Assembly: GCF_947503385.1 (NCBI RefSeq)
Contig: NZ_CANNDO010000014.1
Coordinates: 1 to 39,171, forward strand
DNA from: an uncultured Tateyamaria sp.
GTDB taxonomy: Bacteria; Pseudomonadota; Alphaproteobacteria; Rhodobacterales; Rhodobacteraceae
Direction of reading: 5' to 3'
DNA: 39,171 nucleotides
A program made the position numbers and the translations under genes. This document shows, piece after piece, positions 27,347 to 35,901 of this stretch (position 1 is the stretch's first letter; every line of letters begins with the position of its first letter). The notes below the pieces were generated by a model that worked only from the letters and a program-made list of their open reading frames with translations, searched no databases and was not told the origin of the DNA.

Positions 27347-28161
27347 TACTGCACCCTCGCGCGGACAATGCCCGACAGATATTCCAGCGCCATGACAATG
27401 CCGATGATCAACAAAAGGATCGCCGCCGCCGTGTCGTATTCGTATCGGTCAAAGGCGGTGTTCAGCGTCGCCCCGATCCCACCCGCGCCGACAAGGCCCA
27501 GAATGGCGCTTTCGCGAAAGTTGATGTCGATCCGGTAGATCGACAGCCCCACAAGGCGCGGCATGACCTGCGGCTGCACCCCGTAATTGATCCACTGCGT
27601 CCAGCGCGCACCGCTGGCCTTGATCGCCTCGGCCTGCACGCGGTCCATCGCCTCAATATCCTCGGCCAAGAGCTTGGACAGGAACCCGATGGTGGCAAAG
27701 GACAGGGTCAGAAACCCAGCGAGCGGGCCAAAGCCAAAGATCGCCACCAGCAGGATCGCCACGATGATCTCCTGCAAGGCCCGGCTGATCGCAACGATGC
27801 CCCGGCAGATCATGTAAACGGGCAACGGCGCTATATTGCGCGCAGCCCCCAACCCGATGGGGATCGAAATCGCGATGCCCACCACGGACGCCGCCACGGT
27901 CATTACGATGCTTTCCAACAGCCCGCTCCAGATGTCGCTCCAGCGCGAGGTGAAATCCGGGCTGGTAAAGGCCAGCACAAAGGCCCAGCCCCGGTCAAGC
28001 CCGACATAGACGCGGCCCCAATCAACCTCGATGGTCAGGTAAGCGGCAATCAGATAGACGACAAAGCCGACAATCAGCGTCCAGCGCAGCGCGGCGTTTT
28101 TCACAAAGGCGGGCTTGCGCCAGCTTTTGCCCAGCATCTGGTCGAGGGTCACGTCGCTCAT
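27346..28161 (-). CDS. phnE: Phosphonate-type ABC transporter permease (first)
   Basis: Permease of 271 residues, PhnE family: N-terminal span at about 28-46, then [20 protein letters not shown] and [19 protein letters not shown]. Same length as its partner, indicating a duplication that made a two-permease complex. Its ATG overlaps the phnC stop by 4 nt (ATGA). Confidence 0.9.
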   Translation of the reverse strand: MSDVTLDQMLGKSWRKPAFVKNAALRWTLIVGFVVYLIAAYLTIEVDWGRVYVGLDRGWAFVLAFTSPDFTSRWSDIWSGLLESIVMTVAASVVGIAISIPIGLGAARNIAPLPVYMICRGIVAISRALQEIIVAILLVAIFGFGPLAGFLTLSFATIGFLSKLLAEDIEAMDRVQAEAIKASGARWTQWINYGVQPQVMPRLVGLSIYRIDINFRESAILGLVGAGGIGATLNTAFDRYEYDTAAAILLLIIGIVMALEYLSGIVRARVQ

Positions 28162-28955
28162 TCGGCGGCCTCGATCTCTTCTTGTTCTTCTTCGACCTTC
28201 TCGATGGTCGCTTCCCAGTCTTCCTCGCCGTAAATCTCGGTCAGTTTGTCCGGGGTCAGACCTGTCGGCAGACCGTCATAGACAATCTCGCCAAAGCGCA
28301 GGCCAACGACGCGCGGCACGAACATCTGCGCCAGCGCCACGTCGTGAATGTTGATAATCGCGGCCAGCCCGCGCTCCTGACAAAGCTCCGTGATCAGGCG
28401 CATGATCTGGCGGCTGGTCTTGGGGTCCAGCGACGCGGTGGGTTCGTCCACCAACAGCAGCTTGGGGTTCTGGATCAGTGCGCGGCAGATGCCCACCCGC
28501 TGGCGCTGCCCGCCGGACAGTTCGTCGGCGCGCTTGTCGGCCATGTGCAACAGGCCCACGCGGTCCAGCAGGCGGAACGCCTCGTCCACATCCGGCTGCG
28601 GATAGCGGCGCAGGAACGACCGCCAGAACCCGACATAGCCCAGCCGCCCCGACAGCACGTTTTCCATCACGGTCAGCCGCTCGACCAGCGCATATTCCTG
28701 AAAAATCATGCCCATCTCGCGCCGCGCCTTGCGCAGCGCGCCCGAGCCGAGGCCGGTCAGGTCCACATCCTCCAGCAGCACCGCGCCGCTGGTGGGTTCC
28801 ACCAGCCGGTTGATGCAGCGGATCATGGTGGATTTGCCCGCGCCCGAAGGCCCGATCAACGCCAGCACCTGCCCCTTGGGCACGTCCAGATCAATCGCTT
28901 TCAGCGCCTGATCGCCGGTCTTGTATGTCTTGGTCAGCTTTTGAAGGCGCAGCAT
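28158..28955 (-). CDS. phnC: Phosphonate-type ABC transporter ATPase
   Basis: ATP-binding subunit, 265 residues. Walker [10 protein letters not shown] (35-43), signature [15 protein letters not shown], Walker [14 protein letters not shown]. After the PhnC core comes an acidic Glu-rich tail (about residues 243-265). It is separated from phnD by 62 nt with a perfect hairpin and is followed by the two permeases with overlapping starts. Confidence 0.92.
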   Translation of the reverse strand: MLRLQKLTKTYKTGDQALKAIDLDVPKGQVLALIGPSGAGKSTMIRCINRLVEPTSGAVLLEDVDLTGLGSGALRKARREMGMIFQEYALVERLTVMENVLSGRLGYVGFWRSFLRRYPQPDVDEAFRLLDRVGLLHMADKRADELSGGQRQRVGICRALIQNPKLLLVDEPTASLDPKTSRQIMRLITELCQERGLAAIINIHDVALAQMFVPRVVGLRFGEIVYDGLPTGLTPDKLTEIYGEEDWEATIEKVEEEQEEIEAAE

Positions 28956-28980
28956 GAAAAAGCCCCTAACGCGGCAACGT

Positions 28981-29003
28981 GACAGGCCCGTGACGGGCCT
29001 GTC
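28981..29003 (-). other. Perfect inverted repeat between phnD and phnC
   Basis: GACAGGCCCGT (28981-28991) and ACGGGCCTGTC (28993-29003) around a single base, 14 nt past the phnD stop. No U-tract follows on the minus strand. Best read as an mRNA-stabilising hairpin that lets phnD be made in excess; partial termination is possible. Confidence 0.65.
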
Positions 29004-29017
29004 AGATCAGTTTCGGT

Positions 29018-29992
29018 TTACTCGCAGGCGTAGGAAACGCCGTTGGCCGCATCAATCTTGCGGATCACTTCCCAAAATTCCTGGTAGGTCATTTCAAGGA
29101 ACTGACCTTCGTTCGACTTGGAGAATTCGGCCTCCAGCGTCGTGCCCTCCCACTCAAAGCTAAAGAACGCATTGCGGATGCTGTCCTGCAATTCGGGCGT
29201 GAGGTTGTAGACCGTGCCAAAGCCCGTGGTGGGGAAGGTCTGCGATTTGTAGATCACCTTCACGTCGTCCTCGCTGATCACGTCGCGGCTGATCATGCGC
29301 GACTTGACCGAGTTAGCGATGGACGCCGCCGTATAGTCCTTGTTGGCCACGCCAAGGATCGAGTTGTCGTGCTTGCCCGAGAAAACCGGTTCAAAATCAC
29401 GGTCGGGCAGCATGTCGAAATCGCCCTTGAGGATGGCCGACGGCGCTTTGAAGCCGGAATTGGATGTGGGCGAGGTAAAGGCCAGTTGCTTGCCCTTGAT
29501 GTCCTCGACCGCTTCAATGCCAGAGCCGGGATAGGTGATAATCTCCATCTCGTAGCCGAAATTGCCGTCCTTTGACGCCATGATCGTGAATGGGCGGAAG
29601 CCCGCACAGTTCACCGCCAGCGGGTTCGACCCGGTGTTGAATCCCGCGATATGCAATCGGCCCGACCGCATCGCTTCGATCTGTGCGGCGTTGTTCTGGA
29701 CGGGGAAAAACACGACATCCTTGCCGGTCTCGGCCTCCAGATGTTCAAGGAAATCGGACCATGCGGTCTTGTAGACGGCGGGGTCTTCGACCGGGGTATA
29801 GGCAAAGATCAGCGTGTCGGGGTCAATCTGGTCCGCCGCGTCCGTGGGGATGTCCGCGATCAGGTCGCCATCGGCGTCACAGAACCGCGCATCCAGATCG
29901 CCGCGCGGGCAATCCTGTGCCGACGCCGTGCCACCCAGCGACATGAGTGCAATGGCAGATGCGCCCAGCAAAAGTTTGATATCCAGTTTCAT
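29018..29992 (-). CDS. phnD: Phosphonate/phosphate-ester-type periplasmic binding protein PhnD
   Basis: Periplasmic receptor, 324 residues. A signal peptide ends near residue 25 (ASA-Q). PhnD-family features: FFPVQNNAAQIEAMRSGRLHI and the TSPTSNSGF anion-binding loop. The mature N-terminus carries two Cys (28 and 38) and DADGDLIAD (39-47), a DxDGDxxxD calcium-loop pattern absent from E. coli PhnD. The natural ligand (phosphonate, phosphite or phosphoester) cannot be told. The ATG at 29992 has GGGAGG 6 nt upstream. First importer gene after the DeoR regulator. Confidence 0.9.
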   Translation of the reverse strand: MKLDIKLLLGASAIALMSLGGTASAQDCPRGDLDARFCDADGDLIADIPTDAADQIDPDTLIFAYTPVEDPAVYKTAWSDFLEHLEAETGKDVVFFPVQNNAAQIEAMRSGRLHIAGFNTGSNPLAVNCAGFRPFTIMASKDGNFGYEMEIITYPGSGIEAVEDIKGKQLAFTSPTSNSGFKAPSAILKGDFDMLPDRDFEPVFSGKHDNSILGVANKDYTAASIANSVKSRMISRDVISEDDVKVIYKSQTFPTTGFGTVYNLTPELQDSIRNAFFSFEWEGTTLEAEFSKSNEGQFLEMTYQEFWEVIRKIDAANGVSYACE

Positions 29993-30039
29993 GGTTGTCC
30001 TCCCTGACATGCGGCCCTTTGCGCGCCGCGATTGGTTGA

Positions 30040-30855
30040 TTAGCTTTCTTCAGTCACAAGTATTTCCACCTCTGCCGCCACCAGCGCGCTCAGCAGCGCG
30101 TCCTGCGGGCGTTTGTCGACGACGATGGATTGCAGTCCCGACAGGTCGCCCACATGGGCCAGCCCCTTGCGCCCGAATTTCTCTGAATCGATGAGCAGGT
30201 GGCGTTCGACCGCGCGGTGCAGCATCACCCGCTTGACGGCGGCAAAGCCGCGCACCGTCTCGGATGGACCTTCCTCGGAAAAGCCGGACGATCCAATCAT
30301 GCAGCGGTCCACGTTGAACCGGCCAAGGAATTCCAGCGTTTCGGTTCCGATCACAGCCGATTCCGCCGCAAGGTATTCGCCGGGGCACAGCAACACCTGA
30401 GCGGCCCCGTGCCCAAGGGTCATCGCCACGGGAATCGAATTGGTGATGACGGTGCAGGGCGTGCCACGATAGGCCAGCGCCCGCGCCATTTCGATGGTGG
30501 TCGACCCGGAATCGATCATCACCGTCTCGCCATCGCGCACCAGATCCGCCGCCCGGCGTCCGATCCGCTCACGTTCTTCGACCCGCGCGTTGGCGCGTTC
30601 GTTCAGGCTTGGGTAATGCCCGCGCGTCGGTGCCGTGGCACCGCCATGCGCACGCGCCACCAACCCTTCGTCGGCCAGCGCGTCGAAATCGCGGCGTAGC
30701 GTTTCCGTCGAGACATTGAACCGCTCGGACAGTTCGCTGATTCGAACATGAGGACGCAGTTTCAGCTCCAGCAGGATTTGACGGCGACGCTCTGTTTTCT
30801 TGAGGCGCGCCTGACCGTTGTCCCGGCCCCGCTCACTCGTCTGCGTTTTTGGCAT
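30040..30855 (-). CDS. DeoR/GlpR-family transcriptional regulator
   Basis: Repressor-type regulator of 271 residues. Winged-helix DeoR domain: RRRQILLELKLRPHVRISELSERFNVSTETLRRDFDAL... with the family RRD and AHGGA turn (about residues 23-77), then a sugar-phosphate-sensing DeoRC domain with IDSGSTTIEMARAL and ITNSIPVA. Effectors of the family are phosphorylated metabolites such as glycerol 3-phosphate. A GGAAGG ribosome site precedes the ATG. It heads the co-directional phn-HAD-ugp block, 47 nt from phnD. A perfect 9-bp inverted repeat lies 36 nt upstream and may be its own operator. Confidence 0.88.
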   Translation of the reverse strand: MPKTQTSERGRDNGQARLKKTERRRQILLELKLRPHVRISELSERFNVSTETLRRDFDALADEGLVARAHGGATAPTRGHYPSLNERANARVEERERIGRRAADLVRDGETVMIDSGSTTIEMARALAYRGTPCTVITNSIPVAMTLGHGAAQVLLCPGEYLAAESAVIGTETLEFLGRFNVDRCMIGSSGFSEEGPSETVRGFAAVKRVMLHRAVERHLLIDSEKFGRKGLAHVGDLSGLQSIVVDKRPQDALLSALVAAEVEILVTEES

Positions 30856-30890
30856 CAAACCTTCCCACTGGTCGTAACAGCGAAACTGTG

Positions 30891-30909
30891 GCGTTTCCGG
30901 CGGAAACGC
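30891..30909. promoter_or_regulatory. Perfect 19-bp inverted repeat, probable operator
   Basis: GCGTTTCCG (30891-30899), one base, CGGAAACGC (30901-30909): perfect 9-bp arms. It lies 36 nt before the DeoR-type gene start, just downstream of an AT-rich AAAATAAT that could be its -10 box, so binding would block transcription. Also within the region shared with the divergent NUDIX gene. Confidence 0.6.
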
Positions 30910-31061
30910 AATTATTTTGTTGCATAAGCCTCCAAACCAGTGTGAGTTTTTTGAAATGTCCACAGAACACAGTTCACAAGGCCACCCAACCCGCCCCCGC
31001 GTTTCGTCTTTTGGAACAGGGGGCTATGGGGTGTGGGCCGCTGCTTGTGGTGTGCGCTGAG

Positions 31062-31529
31062 ATGGCAAAACCCGCACCCATCGCCCAACAGATTGCCGCC
31101 CTGCCGGTGCGCTGGGACAGCAAGGGCAGGGCGCGTGTGCTGATGGTGACGTCACGCGACACCGGGCGCTGGGTCATGCCCAAGGGGTGGCTGATGGACG
31201 GCAAGAAACCATGGCACGCCGCCAAGATCGAAGCGCTGGAAGAGGCCGGCGCAATTGGTTTCGTGTCGGACCGCGCCATAGGGCATTACCACTACACCAA
31301 ACGGCTTGGCGGCGGTCGCAAGGTGGTCTGCCGCGTGACCGTCTACCCGATGATCGTGGACCGCCTGAAACGCCGCTGGAAAGAGCGCAAGGAACGCAAA
31401 CGCCATTGGTTCGCGCTGCGCAAGGCGGCCAAACTGGTGAACGAGACCGAATTGACCGCGCTGTTGCGCACATTGGCTGACAGCCCCGACACGCTGCACG
31501 GCATCGAGGATTTGCGTCAGGCCTCCTGA
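31062..31529 (+). CDS. NUDIX hydrolase-like protein
   Basis: A 155-residue NUDIX-fold protein. The box GWLMDGKKPWHAAK...IEALEEAGA (about residues 42-64) aligns with Gx5Ex7REUxEExGU but has K in place of the first E and I in place of R, keeping the metal-binding EExG. VLMVTSRDTGRWVMPKG precedes it, as in diphosphoinositol polyphosphate phosphatase-like and MutT-like relatives. I use the ATG at 31062; the ATG at 31026 is possible. It precedes the AfuA-like gene by 58 nt on the same strand. Confidence 0.8.
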   Translation: MAKPAPIAQQIAALPVRWDSKGRARVLMVTSRDTGRWVMPKGWLMDGKKPWHAAKIEALEEAGAIGFVSDRAIGHYHYTKRLGGGRKVVCRVTVYPMIVDRLKRRWKERKERKRHWFALRKAAKLVNETELTALLRTLADSPDTLHGIEDLRQAS

Positions 31530-31545
31530 GGCCCGGCGATAAAAA

Positions 31546-31561
31546 GCCGGAACAAACCGGC
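31546..31561 (+). other. Short hairpin between NUDIX gene and binding-protein gene
   Basis: GCCGG (31546-31550) pairs with CCGGC (31557-31561) around AACAAA. There is no U-tract. It may mark the 3' end of the NUDIX message or the importer leader. Confidence 0.3.
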
Positions 31562-31587
31562 ACGTTTGAAACCAAGGGAGAAAAACC

Positions 31588-32613
31588 ATGAAAAAACTAG
31601 GACATGTCGCGGCCGGGTCGCTCATCGCCTTTGCGGCGTCGATCGGGGCGGCACAGGCGGACAAGCTGACATTCTACTGCTCGGCGCAAGAGGACTGGTG
31701 CCAGCTGATGGCGCGCAGCTTTGAGGATGCCACCGGCATCGACGTCAACATGACCCGCAAATCATCGGGCGAAACCTTTGCCCAGATCCGTGCGGAATCG
31801 TCCAACCCCAAGGGCGACGTCTGGTGGGGCGGCACCGGCGACCCGCACCTGCAAGCCGCCGAAGAGGGGCTGACCATGGAATACGTGTCGCCCATGCGCG
31901 ACCAGTTGCACGACTGGGCCATCAGTCAGGCCGAAAGTGCCGGCAACAAGACCATCGGCATCTATTCGGGCGCGCTGGGCTATGGCTACAATGCCGACCT
32001 GCTGGCCGCCAACAACCTGCCCGAACCCGCCTGCTGGAAGGACCTGCTAAAGCCTGAATTCAAGGGCCACGTGCAAATGGCCAACCCCAACTCGTCCGGC
32101 ACCGCCTACACGACCCTCGCGTCGATGGTTCAAATCTTTGGCGAGGACGAAGGCTTTGACTTCATGAAAGGCCTGCACACCAACATCAACCAATACACCA
32201 AGTCCGGCTCCGCCCCGATCAAGGCCGCAGGCCGTGGCGAAAACACCGTTGGCATCGTGTTCATGCACGACGCGGTGAAACAGGCTGTCTCCGGCTTCCC
32301 GATCAAGGTGGTCGCCCCCTGCGAGGGCACCGGCTACGAAATCGGGTCAATGTCGATCATCGACGGGGCCCGCAACGTGGACGAGGCCAAGAAGTTCTAC
32401 GATTGGGCGCTCAGCACGGATGCGCAGAACCTCGCGCTTGAGGTCAACGCGTTTCAGGTGCCGTCGAACAAGGGCGCGGAAACCTCCGCAAGCGCGCCGG
32501 ACATGTCGACGATCAAGCTGATCGACTATGACTTCAAAAAATATGGCTCGTCGGACGAACGCAAACGCCTGCTGCAAAAATGGGACGAAGAGGTCTCGGT
32601 ACTGCCGCAGTAA
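31588..32613 (+). CDS. AfuA/FbpA-type periplasmic binding protein, probably not iron-specific
   Basis: Periplasmic binding protein, 341 residues; signal peptide cleaved near AQA-D (24/25). It is in the type-II fold class with FbpA, FutA and AfuA: LTFYCSAQEDWCQLM, GDVWWGGTGDPH, GYGYNADLL. The double-tyrosine iron site of FbpA is missing; the corresponding stretch is VGIVFMHDAV, with H227, D228 and E251. From memory, AfuA, which binds sugar phosphates, uses an adjacent His-Asp and a later Glu. I therefore favour a phosphorylated sugar or similar ligand. AAGGGAG precedes the ATG. Directly followed by permease and ATPase genes. Confidence 0.85.
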   Translation: MKKLGHVAAGSLIAFAASIGAAQADKLTFYCSAQEDWCQLMARSFEDATGIDVNMTRKSSGETFAQIRAESSNPKGDVWWGGTGDPHLQAAEEGLTMEYVSPMRDQLHDWAISQAESAGNKTIGIYSGALGYGYNADLLAANNLPEPACWKDLLKPEFKGHVQMANPNSSGTAYTTLASMVQIFGEDEGFDFMKGLHTNINQYTKSGSAPIKAAGRGENTVGIVFMHDAVKQAVSGFPIKVVAPCEGTGYEIGSMSIIDGARNVDEAKKFYDWALSTDAQNLALEVNAFQVPSNKGAETSASAPDMSTIKLIDYDFKKYGSSDERKRLLQKWDEEVSVLPQ

Positions 32614-34827
32614 GTGACGGACGACACATCAAAAAAGACCCCCCCGGTCCTGATCTTCTGGATCATCGCCGGGTGGGTCGGCTACTGCCTGCTGCCGTGG
32701 TACATGGTAGAGGACGGGTTGTGGTCGTTCCGCTGGGTGCTGGACGGCTACCCCTTTGACGAGGATGTCGCGCCCGGTCTGTTCCTGATCGCGCAAGGCG
32801 AAAAACTGTGGCTCGCCCCGTTGCTGATCCCGCTGACCCTGCCGCTTCTGGTGCTGCGGTGCCCGAAATCCGACCCGCTCTATGCCAAGGTGCTGATCCT
32901 TGCCGGTGCGCTGGGCTTTGGCTGGCTCATCGCCCAAGGCTTTTCCATCGGTATCCGTGGGTTCAATTTTGACTGGCTCAAGTCGGCGTTCGGCGATCTG
33001 GGGGACCGCCAGTTTGGCATGGGCTACGGCGCGATGATCTGCGCCGCGAGCTTTCTGTTTCTGCTGACCCAAGGCATTGCGGCGCGCGGTGCAATCAACG
33101 GCGACGTGTTTGTGGTCAGCGCCGTGGGTGGCGTGATCACCATTGTCACCGCCTTTGTCTTTTTCCCGATTGCCAAGATGCTTTTCGCCGCCTTCGTGAC
33201 CGAGGACGGCGCGTATTCGCTGTCGGTCTTTGCGTCCAAATTCTTTGACGACCGGCTGTGGGGGCTGGGCTGTTTCTGGGGCGCGCGCTGCGGGGCGGCT
33301 TGGAATTCGCTCATCCTCGCCATTCTGGTGGGGATCATCACCACCGTGCTGGGGCTGGCCTTTGCGCTGGTCGTGACCCGGTCGGGCTTTCGTTACAAAC
33401 GCGCACTCAGGGCGCTGACCGTGCTGCCCATCATCACGCCGCCCTTTGTGATCGGGCTGGCGCTGATCCTGCTTTTTGGTCTGTCGGGCACGGTGACCCA
33501 GTTCTTTGCCGATCTGTTCGGCACCCAGCCGACCCGCTGGCTTTATGGGATGCCCGGCGTGCTCATTGCGCAGACGCTGGCCTTTACGCCCATCGCCTTT
33601 CTGGTGCTGATCGGTGTGGTCGAAGGTGTGTCGCCGTCGATGGAAGAGGCGGCGCAAACCCTCCGCGCCAACCGCTGGCAGACCTTCCGCACCGTGTCGC
33701 TGCCGCTGATGCGTCCGGGGCTGGCCAACGCGTTCTTGCTGGGGTTCATCGAAAGCATGGCGGATTTCGGCAATCCGCTGGTGCTGGGCGGCAATTTCGA
33801 CGTGCTGTCGACCGAGATTTTCTTTGCCATCGTTGGCGCGCAATATGATCAGGGGCGGGCCGCCGTGCTGGCCATGGTGCTGCTCTTTTTCACCCTGTCG
33901 GCCTTTTATGCGCAACGCGTGTGGCTGGGCCGGAAAAGCTATACCACCGTCACCGGCAAGGGCGACGCGGGCGTGCACCCGCTGATGCCCGTGGGCCTGT
34001 CGATGCCGGTGCTGCTGGTGGCGCTGGGCTGGGCGCTGTTCACCATCGTGGTCTACGCGATGATCATCTACGGCAGCGTGGTCGAATTGTGGGGCGTGAA
34101 CAACACGCTCACGTTCAAGCATTACGTGACCGCGTTCTCGGTCCGCATCGAGGCCGAGGGCATCCGCTGGACCGGGGCCGCATGGGACAGTTTCTGGACC
34201 ACGATCACCATTGCGGCGCTGGCCGCACCGCTCACCGCCGCGGTGGGTCTGGTGACGGCCTATCTGCTCACCCGGCAGAGCTTTGCAGGCAAGAACGCGT
34301 TTGAGTTTGGCACGATGCTGTCCTTTGCCATCCCCGGCACGGTGATCGGCGTCAGCTACATCCTTGCCTTCAACGTGCCGCCCATCGAAATTACGGGCAC
34401 CGGTGTGATCCTTGTGATCAGCTTTATCTTTCGCAACATGCCCGTGGGTGTGCGGGCGGGGATTGCGTCGATGTCCCAACTGGACAAGTCGCTGGACGAA
34501 TCCTCGCTTACGCTCGGCGCGAACTCTTGGCAGACCTTTCGCCGGGTGATCCTGCCGCTTTTGCGGCCCGCCATCCTTGCAGCGCTTGTCTATAGTTTTG
34601 TGCGCGCGATGACCGCCATCTCGGCGGTGATTTTCCTTGTGTCGGCGGAATACGACATGGCCACCAGCTATATCATCGGGCGGGTCGAGAACAATGATTA
34701 CGGCCTCGCCATCGCCTATTCCACGACGCTGATCTTTGTGATGCTGTCGGTCGTCGCCTTCATGCAATTTGTTGTTGGGCGCACGCAGATCGGGCGGCGC
34801 ATGAGCCAGTCGCGCACCAATGTGTAA
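32614..34827 (+). CDS. AfuB/FbpB-type ABC permease with two fused transport domains
   Basis: Inner-membrane permease of 737 residues with two BPD-type transport halves, each ending in an EAA loop: EEAAQTLRANRWQTFRTVSL (about residues 345-364) and DESSLTLGANSWQTFRRVIL (about residues 628-647). A long N-terminal membrane region of about 210 residues precedes the first transport domain and makes it larger than E. coli FbpB-type proteins. The start is GTG at 32614, immediately after the binding-protein stop, so translation is coupled. Specificity follows the binding protein. Confidence 0.88.
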   Translation: MTDDTSKKTPPVLIFWIIAGWVGYCLLPWYMVEDGLWSFRWVLDGYPFDEDVAPGLFLIAQGEKLWLAPLLIPLTLPLLVLRCPKSDPLYAKVLILAGALGFGWLIAQGFSIGIRGFNFDWLKSAFGDLGDRQFGMGYGAMICAASFLFLLTQGIAARGAINGDVFVVSAVGGVITIVTAFVFFPIAKMLFAAFVTEDGAYSLSVFASKFFDDRLWGLGCFWGARCGAAWNSLILAILVGIITTVLGLAFALVVTRSGFRYKRALRALTVLPIITPPFVIGLALILLFGLSGTVTQFFADLFGTQPTRWLYGMPGVLIAQTLAFTPIAFLVLIGVVEGVSPSMEEAAQTLRANRWQTFRTVSLPLMRPGLANAFLLGFIESMADFGNPLVLGGNFDVLSTEIFFAIVGAQYDQGRAAVLAMVLLFFTLSAFYAQRVWLGRKSYTTVTGKGDAGVHPLMPVGLSMPVLLVALGWALFTIVVYAMIIYGSVVELWGVNNTLTFKHYVTAFSVRIEAEGIRWTGAAWDSFWTTITIAALAAPLTAAVGLVTAYLLTRQSFAGKNAFEFGTMLSFAIPGTVIGVSYILAFNVPPIEITGTGVILVISFIFRNMPVGVRAGIASMSQLDKSLDESSLTLGANSWQTFRRVILPLLRPAILAALVYSFVRAMTAISAVIFLVSAEYDMATSYIIGRVENNDYGLAIAYSTTLIFVMLSVVAFMQFVVGRTQIGRRMSQSRTNV

Positions 34828-34839
34828 AGGACCCCGCGC

Positions 34840-35901
34840 ATGAGCATCCAATCCAAAGCGGCGCCCGTCCGGTTCGAGGCGGTATCCAAGCGGTTCGGCA
34901 AGGACGTTGTGGCCGTCGACACCATCGACCTGCACGTAGACGCGGGCAAGCTGGTGACGCTGCTCGGTCCCTCGGGCTGCGGCAAGACAACGACCCTGCG
35001 CATGATCGCGGGGCTGGAAATGGCAAGCTCGGGCCGCATCCTGATCGGCGACCGCGACGTGACACGGCTGCCCGCCACCGACCGCGACGTGTCCATGGTG
35101 TTTCAGTCCTACGCCCTGTTTCCGCACATGAGCGTGCTGGAAAACGTCAAATACGGGCTGACGTTCTCAGGCTTTGCCAAGGACGAGGCGCGGAGCCGCG
35201 CGCTCAAGGGCCTCGAACTGGTGGGCCTCAAGGGCTTTGACGCCCGCCTGCCGTCCGAACTGTCCGGCGGCCAGCAGCAACGCGTCGCCGTGGCTCGCGC
35301 GCTGGTGCTGGAACCGCAGGTGCTGCTCTTTGACGAACCGCTGTCGAACCTCGACGCGAAACTGCGCCGCCAGGTGCGCGAGGACATCCGCGCCATCCAG
35401 CAGGACCTCGGCCTCACGGTTGTCTACGTCACCCACGATCAGGAAGAGGCGCTGGCCGTCTCCGACGAAATCGTCGTGATGCGCAACGCGGGCATCGCGC
35501 AGATCGGCACGCCACGGCAACTCTACGACGCCCCCAACGACCGCTTTGTCGCCGATTTCATCGGCGAGGCGAACCTGCTCGCCTGCGAGATCACGGAGGT
35601 GCAGGGCGACACCGCCACCGTCCGGATCGACGGCCACCTTCACCAGTTGCCCGCGCGCGGCCTGCCACCGGGCAAGGCCACGCTCGCCGTGCGCCCTTCG
35701 CGCATCCGTATCGGCACCGGCAGCGGCATCGCCGCAACCGTGGCCAAGGCCACCTATGTGGGCGTGCGCATGGAATACACGCTGACCGGCGCGTTCGGGC
35801 AGGTCTTTGCCGTGCAGGATGATGTGGACGATCCGCTGAAACCGGGTACAGATGTCACCATGACATTCGCCCAAAAAGGGCCTGTTCTCTTGCCGGAGTG
35901 A
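34840..35901 (+). CDS. AfuC/FbpC/PotA-type ABC transporter ATPase
   Basis: ATP-binding subunit, 353 residues. Walker A GPSGCGKTT (43-51), signature LSGGQQQRVAVARAL, Walker [16 protein letters not shown] and a C-terminal TOBE-like domain (about residues 262-350). AAAGGA lies 8 nt before the ATG. Its stop overlaps the histidine phosphatase start (GTGA), tying that enzyme to the transporter. Confidence 0.9.
   Translation: MSIQSKAAPVRFEAVSKRFGKDVVAVDTIDLHVDAGKLVTLLGPSGCGKTTTLRMIAGLEMASSGRILIGDRDVTRLPATDRDVSMVFQSYALFPHMSVLENVKYGLTFSGFAKDEARSRALKGLELVGLKGFDARLPSELSGGQQQRVAVARALVLEPQVLLFDEPLSNLDAKLRRQVREDIRAIQQDLGLTVVYVTHDQEEALAVSDEIVVMRNAGIAQIGTPRQLYDAPNDRFVADFIGEANLLACEITEVQGDTATVRIDGHLHQLPARGLPPGKATLAVRPSRIRIGTGSGIAATVAKATYVGVRMEYTLTGAFGQVFAVQDDVDDPLKPGTDVTMTFAQKGPVLLPE

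Noticed and set aside
28981..29003. Intrinsic terminator between phnD and phnC
   Set aside because: The stem is perfect but no U-tract follows on the minus strand, and phnC needs the same transcript; kept as an mRNA-stability hairpin.
32629..35127. An 832-codon open frame antisense to the AfuB-like permease and ATPase
   Set aside because: It lies opposite clear genes, is rich in His, Arg and Gly as expected of a high-GC shadow frame, and matches no family.
31588..35901. Assignment as a ferric iron (FbpABC) transporter
   Set aside because: The double-tyrosine iron site is missing in the binding protein and the neighbours are phosphatases, so iron was not used as the call.
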